A stretch of 64,000 nucleotides of DNA, taken from Micromonospora eburnea (GTDB lineage: Bacteria > Actinomycetota > Actinomycetes > Mycobacteriales > Micromonosporaceae). Below, in pieces: positions 7,011 to 15,045 of the stretch (positions within the stretch are counted from its first letter, which is position 1; every line of letters starts with the position of its first letter). The notes beneath the pieces are model-generated. The model was not told the origin of the DNA and ran no database searches. It saw nothing but the letters and a program-made list of their open reading frames with translations. The translations under genes were made by a program, and so were the position numbers. Location of the stretch: assembly GCF_900090225.1 (NCBI RefSeq), contig NZ_FMHY01000002.1, forward strand, positions 1,922,001-1,986,000, read 5' to 3'.

Positions 7011-9725
7011 TCAGCGTCGGCGCGGTGTGGCGTGTCGGGTGGGCTCGGCGGTGGTCGGGTCCTCCGGCCACGGGTGCCGCGGATAGCGTCCACGCAGCTC
7101 CGCCCGCACCTGCGGGTAGCCCACCCGCCAGAACGAGGCCAGGTCGGCGGTGACCGCGACCGGCCGGCCGGCGGGGGAGAGCAGGTGCAGCAGCACCGGA
7201 ACCCGCCCGTCGGCGATGCGCGGGGCGTCCCGCCAGCCGAAGGTCTCCTGGAGCTTGACCGCGAGCACCGGGGCGGCCGGGTCGGCGTAGTCCACCCGGA
7301 TCCGGGAGCCGCTGGGCACGACGAGCCGTTCCGGCGCCAGCTCGTCCAGCCGGGCGGCCTGTCGCCAGTCGAGCAGCCGGCGTAGCGCCGCCACGACGTC
7401 GACCCGGGCCAGGTCGGCCCGGCGTCGGGCCCCGGCCAGCTCCGGGCCGAGCCAGGCGGGCGCGTCGGCGAGCAGCGCCGGGTCGGACACGTCGGGCCAG
7501 TCGTCGCCGAGTGCCTGCCGGCAGAAGGCCAGTCGCCGGCGTAGCGCCGTCGCGTCCGGCGTCCAGGTCAGCAGGCCCAGGCCGGTCTGGCGCAGCCCGG
7601 TGAGCGCGGCCTCGGCGAGCTGCGCCGGGTCCGGCGCCGGCAGCGGCCGGTCGACGAGTTCGATCGCGCCGAGCCGGATTACCTCGCGGGCCACCACGTC
7701 CCCGCCGGACCAGCCGACCTCGCGGTCGGTGCGCAGCAGCGGGCCGCCGGCCTCCCGCGCGGTCGCCTCGTCGACCGGGGTGGCGAGCCGGACCCGGGCG
7801 GTCGGCGCCCCGGGGGAGCGGTCGGCCACCGCGACCGCCAGCCACGCCGAGCCGACCAGCGCCGACCCGGCCGTCAGCTCCGCCGCGGTCCCCCCGGTCA
7901 TCAGGTACGCCGAGCCGCCGGCCCGGCGCACCCGGGCGAGCCGTTCCGGGTACGCGAGCCCGACCAGCAGCCCGGCCGCGAGGTCGTCGGGGAGCCGGTC
8001 GGCGTCGCCGCTGCGTCCGGCCGGGGCGATCCGGCCCGGCCCGCCGCCGTTGCGGGGCACCGGTGCGGTGCCGCCGCCGTCCCGGGTCGTTCGTGCGTCC
8101 CGGCCGGCCCGCGCCGCTCCGGTGGGCAGGGCGGCGCGGAGGCGGCGTACCTCGGCGCGCCAGCGGGCCGTGGCGGCCGGGTCGGTGTTGCCGCGCAGGC
8201 GGCGCCACAGGGCGGTGAGGTCGTCGCCGGCCCCGGTGAGGGTCTCCTCGGCGAGCAGGGCGACCACCTCGGCGGCCCGGTCCGCGCCGACCCGCTCCGC
8301 GCCGTCGAGCAGTGCCCGGGCCAGCCGGGGATGGGTCCCGGCCGCCGCGATGGCCCGCCCCCGGGCGGTGATCCGGCCGTCCGGGTCCACCGCACCGAGC
8401 GTGGTCAGGGTCTCCCGGGCGACCGTGAGGGCGGCCGGCGGCGGCGGGTCGGGCAGCGCCAGCCCGCTGCCGTCCGGCGTGCCCCAGGCGGCCAGCTCCA
8501 GCGCGAACCCGGTGAGGTCGGCGGTGGCGATCTCGGGCTCCGGCTGCGGGGCGAGGTGGGTGTGGGCCACCTCCGACCAGCACCGGTAGACCACGCCGGG
8601 GGCCTCCCGCCCGGCCCGTCCGGCCCGCTGGGTGGCCGCCGCCCGGGACACCGGCACGGTCACCAGCGCCCCCAGCCCCCGGGCCAGGTCGGTCCGGGCC
8701 ACCCGGCTCAGTCCGGCGTCGACCACCACCCGTACCCCGGGCACGGTCAGGCTGCTCTCCGCCACCGAGGTGGCCAGCACGACCCGCCGCCGATCGACCG
8801 TTCCGAGTCGCCGCGCCCCCTCCGGCGTGCCGGGTCGCGACGGTGCGGCGGCGACCGTACCGGGGCGGTTCGGGTCGTCCACCGGGCCGGCTGGTCGGAG
8901 CCGCAGCGCGGCGTCCTGCGCCGCGGCGGGCAACCGGCCGTGCAGTGGCAGTACGTCGACGTCGTCGCGCAGGTCGGCCAGACGGGCGGCGACCGCCGCG
9001 ATCTCGCCGGCCCCGGGCAGAAAGACCAGGACGTCCCCGTCCCGCTCGCGCAGCGCCCGCCGGACCGTGGCGGCCACGTGGTCCAGCAGCGCCGGGTCGA
9101 CCCGTCCCGCGCCGGGCGCGGCGACCGGCCGGGGCGGCGGTGCCCAGACCCGGGTCACCGGGTGCAGGGCCGCCTCGGCCCGGACCACCGGCGCGGGCCG
9201 GTCCGGCGGGTCGAGCAGCGCGGCGAACCGGCCCGCCGGCGGGGTGGCGGACATCGCCAGCAGCCACAGGTCGGGCCGCAGCGCGCCGCGGGCGTCCACG
9301 GTGAAGGCCAGCGCCAGGTCGGCGTCGAGCTGCCGCTCGTGGCACTCGTCCAGCAGGACCGCGCCGACACCGGGCAGCTCGGGATCGTGTTGCAGCCGCC
9401 GGACCAGCAGGCCGGTGGTGACCACCTCGACGCGGGTGTCCGGCCCGACCCGGCGTTCGCCGCGTACGGCGTACCCGATCCGGCCGCCGACCCGCTCGCC
9501 GAGCAGGGTGGCCATCCGGTGGGCGGCGGCCCGGGCGGCCATCCGGCGGGGCTGGGCGACCACCACCCGCCCGGTGACCTCGTCGGCCACCGCCAGCGGT
9601 GCGAGGGTGGTCTTGCCGGTGCCGGGCGGTGCCACCAGCACCGCCGCGCCGGCGGCGCGCAGCGCCCCGGTCACTGTCGGCAGCACCGCCCGGACCGGCA
9701 GGTCGAGGATCACGTCGGAGAGCAC
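7011..9725 (-). CDS. hrpB: ATP-dependent helicase HrpB
   Basis: A 904-aa DEAH/RHA-family RNA helicase. The Walker A motif is APPGTGKTTLAPLAV (near residue 33), motif II is DECHERQLDADLALAF, motif III is AMSAT, and motif VI lies in the QRAGRAGREAPGVVYRCW region. The HrpB C-terminal domain follows, with LVVPSGSRIRVDYADP and QETFGWRDAPRIADGRVPVLLHLLSPAGRPVAVT. The length is slightly above the roughly 820-aa E. coli protein because of an Arg/Gly-rich insertion around residues 540-570. GTG start at 9725. The cellular role is poorly defined in bacteria. Confidence 0.95.
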   Translation of the reverse strand: MLSDVILDLPVRAVLPTVTGALRAAGAAVLVAPPGTGKTTLAPLAVADEVTGRVVVAQPRRMAARAAAHRMATLLGERVGGRIGYAVRGERRVGPDTRVEVVTTGLLVRRLQHDPELPGVGAVLLDECHERQLDADLALAFTVDARGALRPDLWLLAMSATPPAGRFAALLDPPDRPAPVVRAEAALHPVTRVWAPPPRPVAAPGAGRVDPALLDHVAATVRRALRERDGDVLVFLPGAGEIAAVAARLADLRDDVDVLPLHGRLPAAAQDAALRLRPAGPVDDPNRPGTVAAAPSRPGTPEGARRLGTVDRRRVVLATSVAESSLTVPGVRVVVDAGLSRVARTDLARGLGALVTVPVSRAAATQRAGRAGREAPGVVYRCWSEVAHTHLAPQPEPEIATADLTGFALELAAWGTPDGSGLALPDPPPPAALTVARETLTTLGAVDPDGRITARGRAIAAAGTHPRLARALLDGAERVGADRAAEVVALLAEETLTGAGDDLTALWRRLRGNTDPAATARWRAEVRRLRAALPTGAARAGRDARTTRDGGGTAPVPRNGGGPGRIAPAGRSGDADRLPDDLAAGLLVGLAYPERLARVRRAGGSAYLMTGGTAAELTAGSALVGSAWLAVAVADRSPGAPTARVRLATPVDEATAREAGGPLLRTDREVGWSGGDVVAREVIRLGAIELVDRPLPAPDPAQLAEAALTGLRQTGLGLLTWTPDATALRRRLAFCRQALGDDWPDVSDPALLADAPAWLGPELAGARRRADLARVDVVAALRRLLDWRQAARLDELAPERLVVPSGSRIRVDYADPAAPVLAVKLQETFGWRDAPRIADGRVPVLLHLLSPAGRPVAVTADLASFWRVGYPQVRAELRGRYPRHPWPEDPTTAEPTRHATPRRR

Positions 9726-9782
9726 GGCCCCAATCTCGCATCCGGCGCTCGGGGGACGAGGACCGGTCCGCGCGGTCCCCTC

Positions 9783-10607
9783 CTAGTACGTCCCGTCGAG
9801 CTGCCCGCGCAGCTTGCTGAGCGACCGGGCGAGCAGCCGGGACACGTGCATCTGGGACACGCCGACCTGCTCGGCGATCTGCGACTGGGTCAGGTTGCCG
9901 TAGAAACGCAGCGTGAGGATCCGCTGCTCGCGTTGGTCCAGGGTGGCCAACGCCGGGCCCAGGGCGACCCGCAGCTCGGCCAGCTCGAACTCGCCGTCCT
10001 CGCCGCCGAGCAGGTCGCCCAGCTCGGTGGCCCGGTCGCCGTCGCCGGTCGGGGTGGACAGTGACACCGCGTTGTACGCGCGGGCCCCCTCCAGGCCCTC
10101 CAGGACCTCCTCCTCGGTGAGCTTGAGGTGGGCGGCGATGTCGGCGACCGTCGGCGAGCGGCCGAGCGTCTGCAGCAGTGTGCTGTTGGCGTCGGAGATG
10201 GCCAGCCGCAGCTCCTGGAGCCGACGGGGGACCCGGATGTCCCAGGTGCGGTCGCGGAAGTGCCGCTTGAGCTCGCCGATGATGGTCGGGATGGCGTAGC
10301 CGGCGAAGTCGACGCCCCGGGTCGGGTCGAACTTGTCGATCGCCTTGATCAGGCCGACCGCGGCGGTCTGCGCCAGGTCGTCGGTGGGCTCGCCCCGGCC
10401 GCCGTAACGGTGGGCGAGGTGGTTGGCGAGCGGCAGCCAGGCTTCGATCGCCCGGTCCCGCAGCGCGGGACGCGACGGGTGGTCGGTGGGCAGTGCGGCC
10501 ATCGCGTTGAGCAGATCGGTGGCGCTGTCGGTGAGCGTGTGGGGGTCGAGCTTGCCGGGGGCGGGCGACGGTGTCGTCCGCTGCCCGCTGAGCGTTTGCG
10601 CGGTCAT
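9783..10607 (-). CDS. RNA polymerase sigma factor, SigB/SigF/SigG family
   Basis: A 274-aa alternative sigma-70 factor lacking region 1.1. Region 2 reads LAHRYGGRGEPTDDLAQTAAVGLIKAIDKFDP and FAGYAIPTIIGELKRHFRD. Region 3 is RVPRRLQELRLAI. Region 4 ends with LTQSQIAEQVGVSQMHVSRLLARSL. This set is typical of actinobacterial stress or sporulation sigma factors controlled by anti-sigma RsbW-type kinases. ATG 10607 has GGGAGG upstream. No anti-sigma gene is adjacent. The SpoIIE phosphatase at 17386 and GTTT-N15-GGG promoter-like sequences elsewhere in the window suggest a partner-switching network, which is inference. Confidence 0.95.
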   Translation of the reverse strand: MTAQTLSGQRTTPSPAPGKLDPHTLTDSATDLLNAMAALPTDHPSRPALRDRAIEAWLPLANHLAHRYGGRGEPTDDLAQTAAVGLIKAIDKFDPTRGVDFAGYAIPTIIGELKRHFRDRTWDIRVPRRLQELRLAISDANSTLLQTLGRSPTVADIAAHLKLTEEEVLEGLEGARAYNAVSLSTPTGDGDRATELGDLLGGEDGEFELAELRVALGPALATLDQREQRILTLRFYGNLTQSQIAEQVGVSQMHVSRLLARSLSKLRGQLDGTY

Positions 10608-10940
10608 GGGCGGTCCTCCCTTGCACCTCGTCCACGGAGAGATGACGTGACGCTTCGGTTCAGCCTCGGTTGGCCCGTTCGGAAGCCACCCTAACCCGAT
10701 CGGCCGCAGATAATCTAGCCGAAAGTATGATGCACTTAAGGGATGTGAGGGGATTGACCGTCTGAAACCGGGCGTGATGCCGACCCGGCGGAGCCGGCCA
10801 CTGACGGACCGGTCGGCCGAGGAGTGCCGACCGACCAGCCATGACAGGACCCGACAAGCGGTTCGCACTGTCGACTTTCCGTCCTTGTCCCGCTGACGGG
10901 ACCGCCCGTAGCGTCGGTTGTATCCGTCTTCGGAGGCATC
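10608..10940. other. Divergent intergenic region between the sigma factor and the ADC-like gene
   Basis: A 333-bp spacer with no convincing ORF. The stretch around 10705-10745 is clearly more AT-rich than its surroundings. On the minus strand it contains TTAAGT-N16-TAGATT, a possible sigma-A-like promoter for the sigma factor gene. GGAGG at 10932 is the ribosome site for the + gene. Nothing else stands out. Confidence 0.5.
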
Positions 10941-11690
10941 GTGCTCGATCCCGCCGCCCCGCAACTTGTCGTCAACGCCCGGGTGCTCCAGTTCAGCTGG
11001 CTCCCGGCGGACCCCGACGCGGCTGCGGCGCTCGTGCCGGCCGGGTTGCGGCCCCGCCCCGACCGCCAGGTGTTCCTCTGCCAGTACGTGGTGGACGACG
11101 GCGAGCAGACCTCGGGCTTCGACGCGTTCTCCCTGACCTATCTCGGCCTCGCCCTCGACGGCATCGACCCGCTGCCGGTGGAGGGCATCCCGGGCGGCTG
11201 GTGGACCCACTACCTGGCCTCCACCCCTCAGGTGCGCGCCTTCGCCGTCGCCCGGGGTGCTCCGGTGGCGTCCGGCGAGACCCGGCTCGACCTGCGGGGC
11301 GAACATCTCACCGGCGAGACGATCGTGGACGGGGCGCCGATCATCCGTACCGTGGCCCGGGTCGGGCACACCGGCAGCCGGGTGTGCAGCGGGCACCAGC
11401 GGTACCTCACCGCCCGGGACGGGCAACTGTTCCACGCCGACTACCCGTACGTGGCGGAGCCGGTGACCCCGTTCGAGGTCGAGTCGGTCGAGTTCCTCGC
11501 CCCGCGGCACCCGCTCTACGCGCTGCGCCCCGCCAACCCGCTGGTGATCTGCGGGGGGCTCTACTCGCCACGGGCGTCGTTCGCGTACCCGCCGGGGCCG
11601 AACGCGCTCGACGATCCGTCGGCTGCCGCCGACCCCGGTACGGCCCACCCGTCGCCGGCGCGTCCGGCGAGCCTGCCGTCCGGCGCGTAG
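10941..11690 (+). CDS. Acetoacetate decarboxylase-like protein
   Basis: A 249-aa protein resembling the acetoacetate decarboxylase superfamily: an N-terminal ligand-binding segment (FSWLPADPDAAAALVPAGLRP), a central beta-barrel with FLCQYVVDDG and GIPGGWWTHYLAS, and a C-terminal part (FRV-like region to LYALRPANPLVICGGLYSPRASFAYP). I do not see an obvious Schiff-base Glu-Lys signature, so it may be a non-decarboxylating relative involved in secondary metabolism. GTG 10941 has GGAGG 4-8 nt upstream. The last 30 residues are Pro/Ala-rich and probably disordered. It is monocistronic. Confidence 0.55.
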   Translation: MLDPAAPQLVVNARVLQFSWLPADPDAAAALVPAGLRPRPDRQVFLCQYVVDDGEQTSGFDAFSLTYLGLALDGIDPLPVEGIPGGWWTHYLASTPQVRAFAVARGAPVASGETRLDLRGEHLTGETIVDGAPIIRTVARVGHTGSRVCSGHQRYLTARDGQLFHADYPYVAEPVTPFEVESVEFLAPRHPLYALRPANPLVICGGLYSPRASFAYPPGPNALDDPSAAADPGTAHPSPARPASLPSGA

Positions 11691-11896
11691 CCCGCCGACG
11701 GCGCTGACCGGGCGGCAGCGTACGCCGGTGTGGCGCGACGTGTCGGCTCGGCGAGGTTTCCCGCCGTCGAAACAGGTAACACAACCTCCGAACGGCAGGA
11801 CCCCGGACGGCTTCCGACGCCGACAGACCCTGGTCGGCGGGGCCTTCCCGCGGGCCCGGCCGGACCCCCAGGCGTTCATCAGGAGGAGGCCACAGC

Positions 11897-12025
11897 ATGC
11901 CCGCCGAGACGACGAACACCGTGACCGAGTACCGCGAGCAGGCGGTGGAGGGGGAACGGGGTGCGCTGGTGGCGGTCTTGTTGATGGTGATCCTCGGCGT
12001 GGCCGGCATCTTCGCCGTCTCCTGA
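11897..12025 (+). CDS. Small single-pass membrane protein (42 aa)
   Basis: ATG 11897 follows AGGAGGAGG by about 7 nt, a strong site. The protein starts MPAETTNTVTEYREQAVEGE and ends in one hydrophobic segment (ALVAVLLMVILGVAGIFAVS). No family is recognised. It lies alone between the ADC-like gene and the convergent pirin gene. A loose GTTT-N15-GGTAAC promoter-like pattern sits at 11756-11780. Confidence 0.6.
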   Translation: MPAETTNTVTEYREQAVEGERGALVAVLLMVILGVAGIFAVS

Positions 12026-12077
12026 CCGACGGCGGGCGCCCCGGGAGACCCCGGGACGCCCGCCGCCTGCCGACCGC

Positions 12078-13064
12078 TCAGGGGCGGCTGCCCTCGCCGC
12101 CGGTGTGCGGCAGCCGCTCGGCCGGGATCACGCCGAGCCGGCCGGCCTGGTAGTCCTCGAACGCCTGGATCAGCTCGTCCCGGGTGTTCATCACGAACGG
12201 GCCGTAGTGCGCCACCGGCTCCCGGATCGGCTGCCCGCCCATCAGGTAGAGCTCCAGGGCCGGGGCGTTGCTGTCCTGCTTGGCGTCTGCGGTGAACCGC
12301 AGCGCGTCGCCCGGGCCGTGCACGGCGAGCTGGCCGAGGTGGATCGGACGGCGGTCGGTGCCCACCGTGCCCCGGCCGGCCAGCACGTAGACCAGCGCGT
12401 TGAAGTCCGGCCGCCAGGGCAGGCTCAGCTCCGCGCCGGGCTGCAACGTCACGTGGGCGATGGTGATCGGTGTGTGGGTCGAGCCCGGGCCCTGGTGCCC
12501 GGCGATCTCCCCGGCGATCACCCGGATCAGCGCGCCGCCGTCGGGCGTGGTCAGCAGCGCCGACTCCCGGCCGCGGATGTCCTGGTAGCGCGGCGGGTTC
12601 ATCTTCGCCGCCCGGGGCAGGTTGACCCAGAGCTGGAGGCCGTGGAAGAGGCCGCCGCTCGTCACGAGGTGCTCCGGCGGCGCCTCGATGTGCAGCAGGC
12701 CGCTGCCGGCGGTCATCCACTGCGTGTCGCCGTCGGTGATGGTGCCACCGCCGCCCTGCGAGTCCTGGTGGTCCATGATCCCGTCGATCATGTAGGTCAC
12801 CGTCTCGAAGCCGCGGTGCGGGTGCCAGGCCGTTCCCTTCGGCTCGCCCGGGGCGTAGTCGACCTCGCCCATCTGGTCGAGGTGGATGAACGGGTCCAGC
12901 TCGGTCAGCGGGACGCCGGCGAAGGCCCGGCGGACCGGGAAACCCTCGCCCTCGTAGCCGCTCGGCGCGGTGGTCACCCGGCGGACCGGGCGGTAGGTGG
13001 TGGACTCGTCCAGCTTCGGCAGGCGGGGCAGGACGAGGACGTCGTCGACGGTGATGGCGGGCAT
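12078..13064 (-). CDS. Pirin family protein
   Basis: A 328-aa two-cupin protein. The N-terminal pirin cupin has the metal-ligand motifs HPHRGFETVTYMIDG, MDHQDSQG and GSGLLHIEAPPE (two His, then His, then His-x-Glu). The C-terminal pirin domain follows with ALVYVLAGRGTVG. Pirins bind Fe and some show quercetin-2,3-dioxygenase activity; others are redox-sensitive co-regulators. ATG 13064 has AAGGAG. It lies 10 nt after the MarR gene stop in the same direction, so the two form an operon probably controlled by that MarR protein. Confidence 0.94.
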   Translation of the reverse strand: MPAITVDDVLVLPRLPKLDESTTYRPVRRVTTAPSGYEGEGFPVRRAFAGVPLTELDPFIHLDQMGEVDYAPGEPKGTAWHPHRGFETVTYMIDGIMDHQDSQGGGGTITDGDTQWMTAGSGLLHIEAPPEHLVTSGGLFHGLQLWVNLPRAAKMNPPRYQDIRGRESALLTTPDGGALIRVIAGEIAGHQGPGSTHTPITIAHVTLQPGAELSLPWRPDFNALVYVLAGRGTVGTDRRPIHLGQLAVHGPGDALRFTADAKQDSNAPALELYLMGGQPIREPVAHYGPFVMNTRDELIQAFEDYQAGRLGVIPAERLPHTGGEGSRP

Positions 13065-13074
13065 CGCGGGCTCC

Positions 13075-13557
13075 TTACTTGTCGGCCGGGGTGGACGACG
13101 CGTCGCGGTCGGCGCGCAGGCGCCGGCCGAGCCGCTCGAAGACCCGGGTGAGGCAGGCGACCTCGGCGTCGTCGAGGTCGTCCATCAGGTGGGTGCGTAC
13201 GGAACGCAGGTGGTGCGGCGCGGCCTCGCGCAGCGCCAGCAGGCCGGCGGCGGTCAGCACGGCCTCGCTGCCGCGCCGGTCCTCCGGACAGGGCTGCCGG
13301 GCCACCAGGCCGCGCCGCTGCATGGTGGAGATCTGGTACGTCAGCCGGCTCGGCGAGAAGACCAGCCGGCTGGCCAGCTCGCCCATCCGCAGCCGCTGCC
13401 CCGGCGCCTCGGAGAGCAGGACCAGCACGTGGTAGTCGGCGAAGCTCAGCTCGCCGGCCGCGCGCAGGTCGTCCTCGAGCTGGGTGAAGAGCCGCTGGCT
13501 CGCCTCAATGTACGCGCGCCAGGCGGCCATCCGCTCGGGGTTCAGGCTCTCGGTCAC
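13075..13557 (-). CDS. MarR-family transcriptional regulator
   Basis: A 160-aa winged-helix regulator. The HTH (MGELASRLVFSPSRLTYQISTMQRRGLV) is followed by the wing ARQPCPEDRRGSEAVLTAAG; the helices on both sides would form the dimer interface. GTG start at 13557. It is the first gene of the operon with pirin. Two near-identical 15-bp sites (13576-13590 and 13643-13657) lie in the intergenic region. The combination suggests a redox- or phenolic-responsive repressor of pirin, which is inference. Confidence 0.95.
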   Translation of the reverse strand: MTESLNPERMAAWRAYIEASQRLFTQLEDDLRAAGELSFADYHVLVLLSEAPGQRLRMGELASRLVFSPSRLTYQISTMQRRGLVARQPCPEDRRGSEAVLTAAGLLALREAAPHHLRSVRTHLMDDLDDAEVACLTRVFERLGRRLRADRDASSTPADK

Positions 13558-13575
13558 GACTAGGAGAGTAGCACT

Positions 13576-13657
13576 GTTTCAAATTTCAACAAGTTCTTTC
13601 CGGCTGAGCGTGACCGGCGCGACAGAGCCGATAGGCGATGTGGTTGGAATTTGAAGC
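13576..13657. promoter_or_regulatory. Paired putative MarR operators
   Basis: GTTTCAAATTTCAAC at 13576-13590 and GTTGGAATTTGAAGC at 13643-13657 are inverted copies matching at 13 of 15 positions. Each is itself near-palindromic (TTTCAAATTT-like). One lies just before the marR start and the other just before the divergent DUF1684 gene. Their AT content is unlike the surroundings, and the spacing suits control of both directions by the MarR protein. Confidence 0.65.
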
Positions 13658-13681
13658 AAGCGCTCCGGCTACGGTCGGGGG

Positions 13682-14269
13682 ATGGATGATCTCGACCTGC
13701 TCGACTGGCGGGAACAGGTGGCCCGGCTGCACCTTTCCGATCTCGACCTGGCCGGGTTCCGGGCTGCCCGTGACGACTTGTTCCGTTCGCACCCGTGCAG
13801 CCCGCTGCCCGCCGCCGAGCGATCCGGCTTCACCGGGCTGCGCTGGTTCCCGAACGATCCGGCCGCCGTGGTCGAGGCGCCGCTACGTCCGGCCGCCGGC
13901 ACGGAGACCATCGACACCGGCGGACCCGACGGGGTCGTCCGGTACCGCCGGGTCGCGGTGGCCGAGACACCGTGGGGCCCGCTCACCATGTGGTGGATCG
14001 AGGCGTACGGGGGCGGGCTGTTCGTGCCGCTGCGCGACGCCACCTGCGGCGTCGAGACGTACGGGGGTGGGCGCTACCTGACCGACACCGTCAAGGGCAC
14101 CTTCGGGCGGGGCCTGACCGTGCTGCCCGGTGGACGGGTCCGCCTCGACGCCAACTACCTCTACAACCCGAGCTGCGCGTACGACGACCGCTGGGCCTGC
14201 CCGCTCGCCCCGCCGGAGAACCGCGTCGACGTCCCGATCCGGGCGGGGGAGTTGGCGTACCGGGGCTGA
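13682..14269 (+). CDS. DUF1684 domain-containing protein
   Basis: A 195-aa cytosolic protein of the DUF1684 family. Diagnostic segments are RAARDDLFRSHPCSPL, FPNDPAAVVEAPL, FVPLRDATCGVETYGGGRYLTD and LDANYLYNPSCAYDDRWACPLAPPENRV. This is a lipocalin-like beta-barrel family of unknown biochemical role. ATG 13682 is the first start after the distal operator, giving a short leader. It is divergent from marR-pirin and likely shares its control. Confidence 0.92.
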   Translation: MDDLDLLDWREQVARLHLSDLDLAGFRAARDDLFRSHPCSPLPAAERSGFTGLRWFPNDPAAVVEAPLRPAAGTETIDTGGPDGVVRYRRVAVAETPWGPLTMWWIEAYGGGLFVPLRDATCGVETYGGGRYLTDTVKGTFGRGLTVLPGGRVRLDANYLYNPSCAYDDRWACPLAPPENRVDVPIRAGELAYRG

Positions 14270-14286
14270 CGGCTGGGCGCCGCGGA

Positions 14287-14312
14287 GCCGGCCCGATCTG
14301 CGAAGGGCCGGC
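14287..14312. terminator. Hairpin between convergent DUF1684 and stress-protein genes
   Basis: GCCGGCCC (14287-14294) pairs perfectly with GGGCCGGC (14305-14312) around a 10-nt loop. It has no strong T tract, but lies between two convergent gene ends. Confidence 0.5.
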
Positions 14313-14349
14313 CCGCCGGTCGCAAAATCTTCCCGCTCATCGCCCCGCG

Positions 14350-14934
14350 CTAACGGGAGGTCGCGGTGGTGGGGAAGTGCATCCGGCCGAGCAACTGCCG
14401 GGCCTGGTCGGCCAGGTCGGCCTCCACGGTCACCGCGTACTGGTTGGCCCGTAGTGAGCTGGACGAGGTGAAGTCGCGCCGGCCGCCGGTCATCCCGTGG
14501 ACCACCGCGCCGAACACGGCACCCCAGATCGCGCCGACCACCAGCCCGATCACGATCACCGCGACCCAGTTCCCGGCGGTGAAGATGCCGAAGAGCAGCC
14601 CGATGAAGAGCCCGAACCAGGCGCCGGTGCCCGCGCCCACCAGGGCGGCCCGGCCGGTGGTCAACCGGCCCATGATCGTCTCGACCAGGGTGAGGTCGGT
14701 GCCGATGATCGACGTTCGTTCCACCGGGAACCGGTTGTCGGCCAGATAGTCCACCACGCGCTGGGCGGACGGATAGTCCGGGTACGACCCGATCGTGACG
14801 GTCGGCGGGCCGGTCTGGGGTCCGTGTCCGTCCCCGCTCGGGGCGGCCGGACGACCGCCCGGCCCGGACGGGAGGTTGTCGCTGCCGGGCATCCCGGGTC
14901 GCCAGGCCGCGCTCGGCGTCGAGGGCGTGGTCAT
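14350..14934 (-). CDS. General stress protein with glycine-rich membrane domain
   Basis: A 194-aa protein. A Pro/Gly-rich head leads to a general-stress-protein-17M-like module (VTIGSYPDYPSAQRVVDYLADNRFPVERTSIIGTDLTLVE), then two closely spaced hydrophobic helices (AALVGAGTGAWFGLFIGLLF and WVAVIVIGLVVGAIWGAVFG) and a C-terminal YAVTVEADLADQARQLL segment. ATG 14934 is chosen because GGAGG is 6 nt upstream; ATG 14940 overlaps that site. The family is associated with stress regulons, but its biochemistry is unknown. Confidence 0.85.
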   Translation of the reverse strand: MTTPSTPSAAWRPGMPGSDNLPSGPGGRPAAPSGDGHGPQTGPPTVTIGSYPDYPSAQRVVDYLADNRFPVERTSIIGTDLTLVETIMGRLTTGRAALVGAGTGAWFGLFIGLLFGIFTAGNWVAVIVIGLVVGAIWGAVFGAVVHGMTGGRRDFTSSSSLRANQYAVTVEADLADQARQLLGRMHFPTTATSR

Positions 14935-15045
14935 GAGCATCCTCCTTCGTCAAGCTGCGGCGTTCCCGTCCGTGCCGGTGGGTAACACCCGACGACGGCC
15001 GGGTCGCGTCGCGCATGCCCCCGGGCCGGGCGGGTAGCCACCGGC

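Noticed and set aside
6487..10635. 1382-aa open frame on the minus strand
   Set aside because: It crosses the PP2C gene antisense and hrpB and the sigma gene in another frame; Arg/Gly/Ala/Pro-rich, without motifs.
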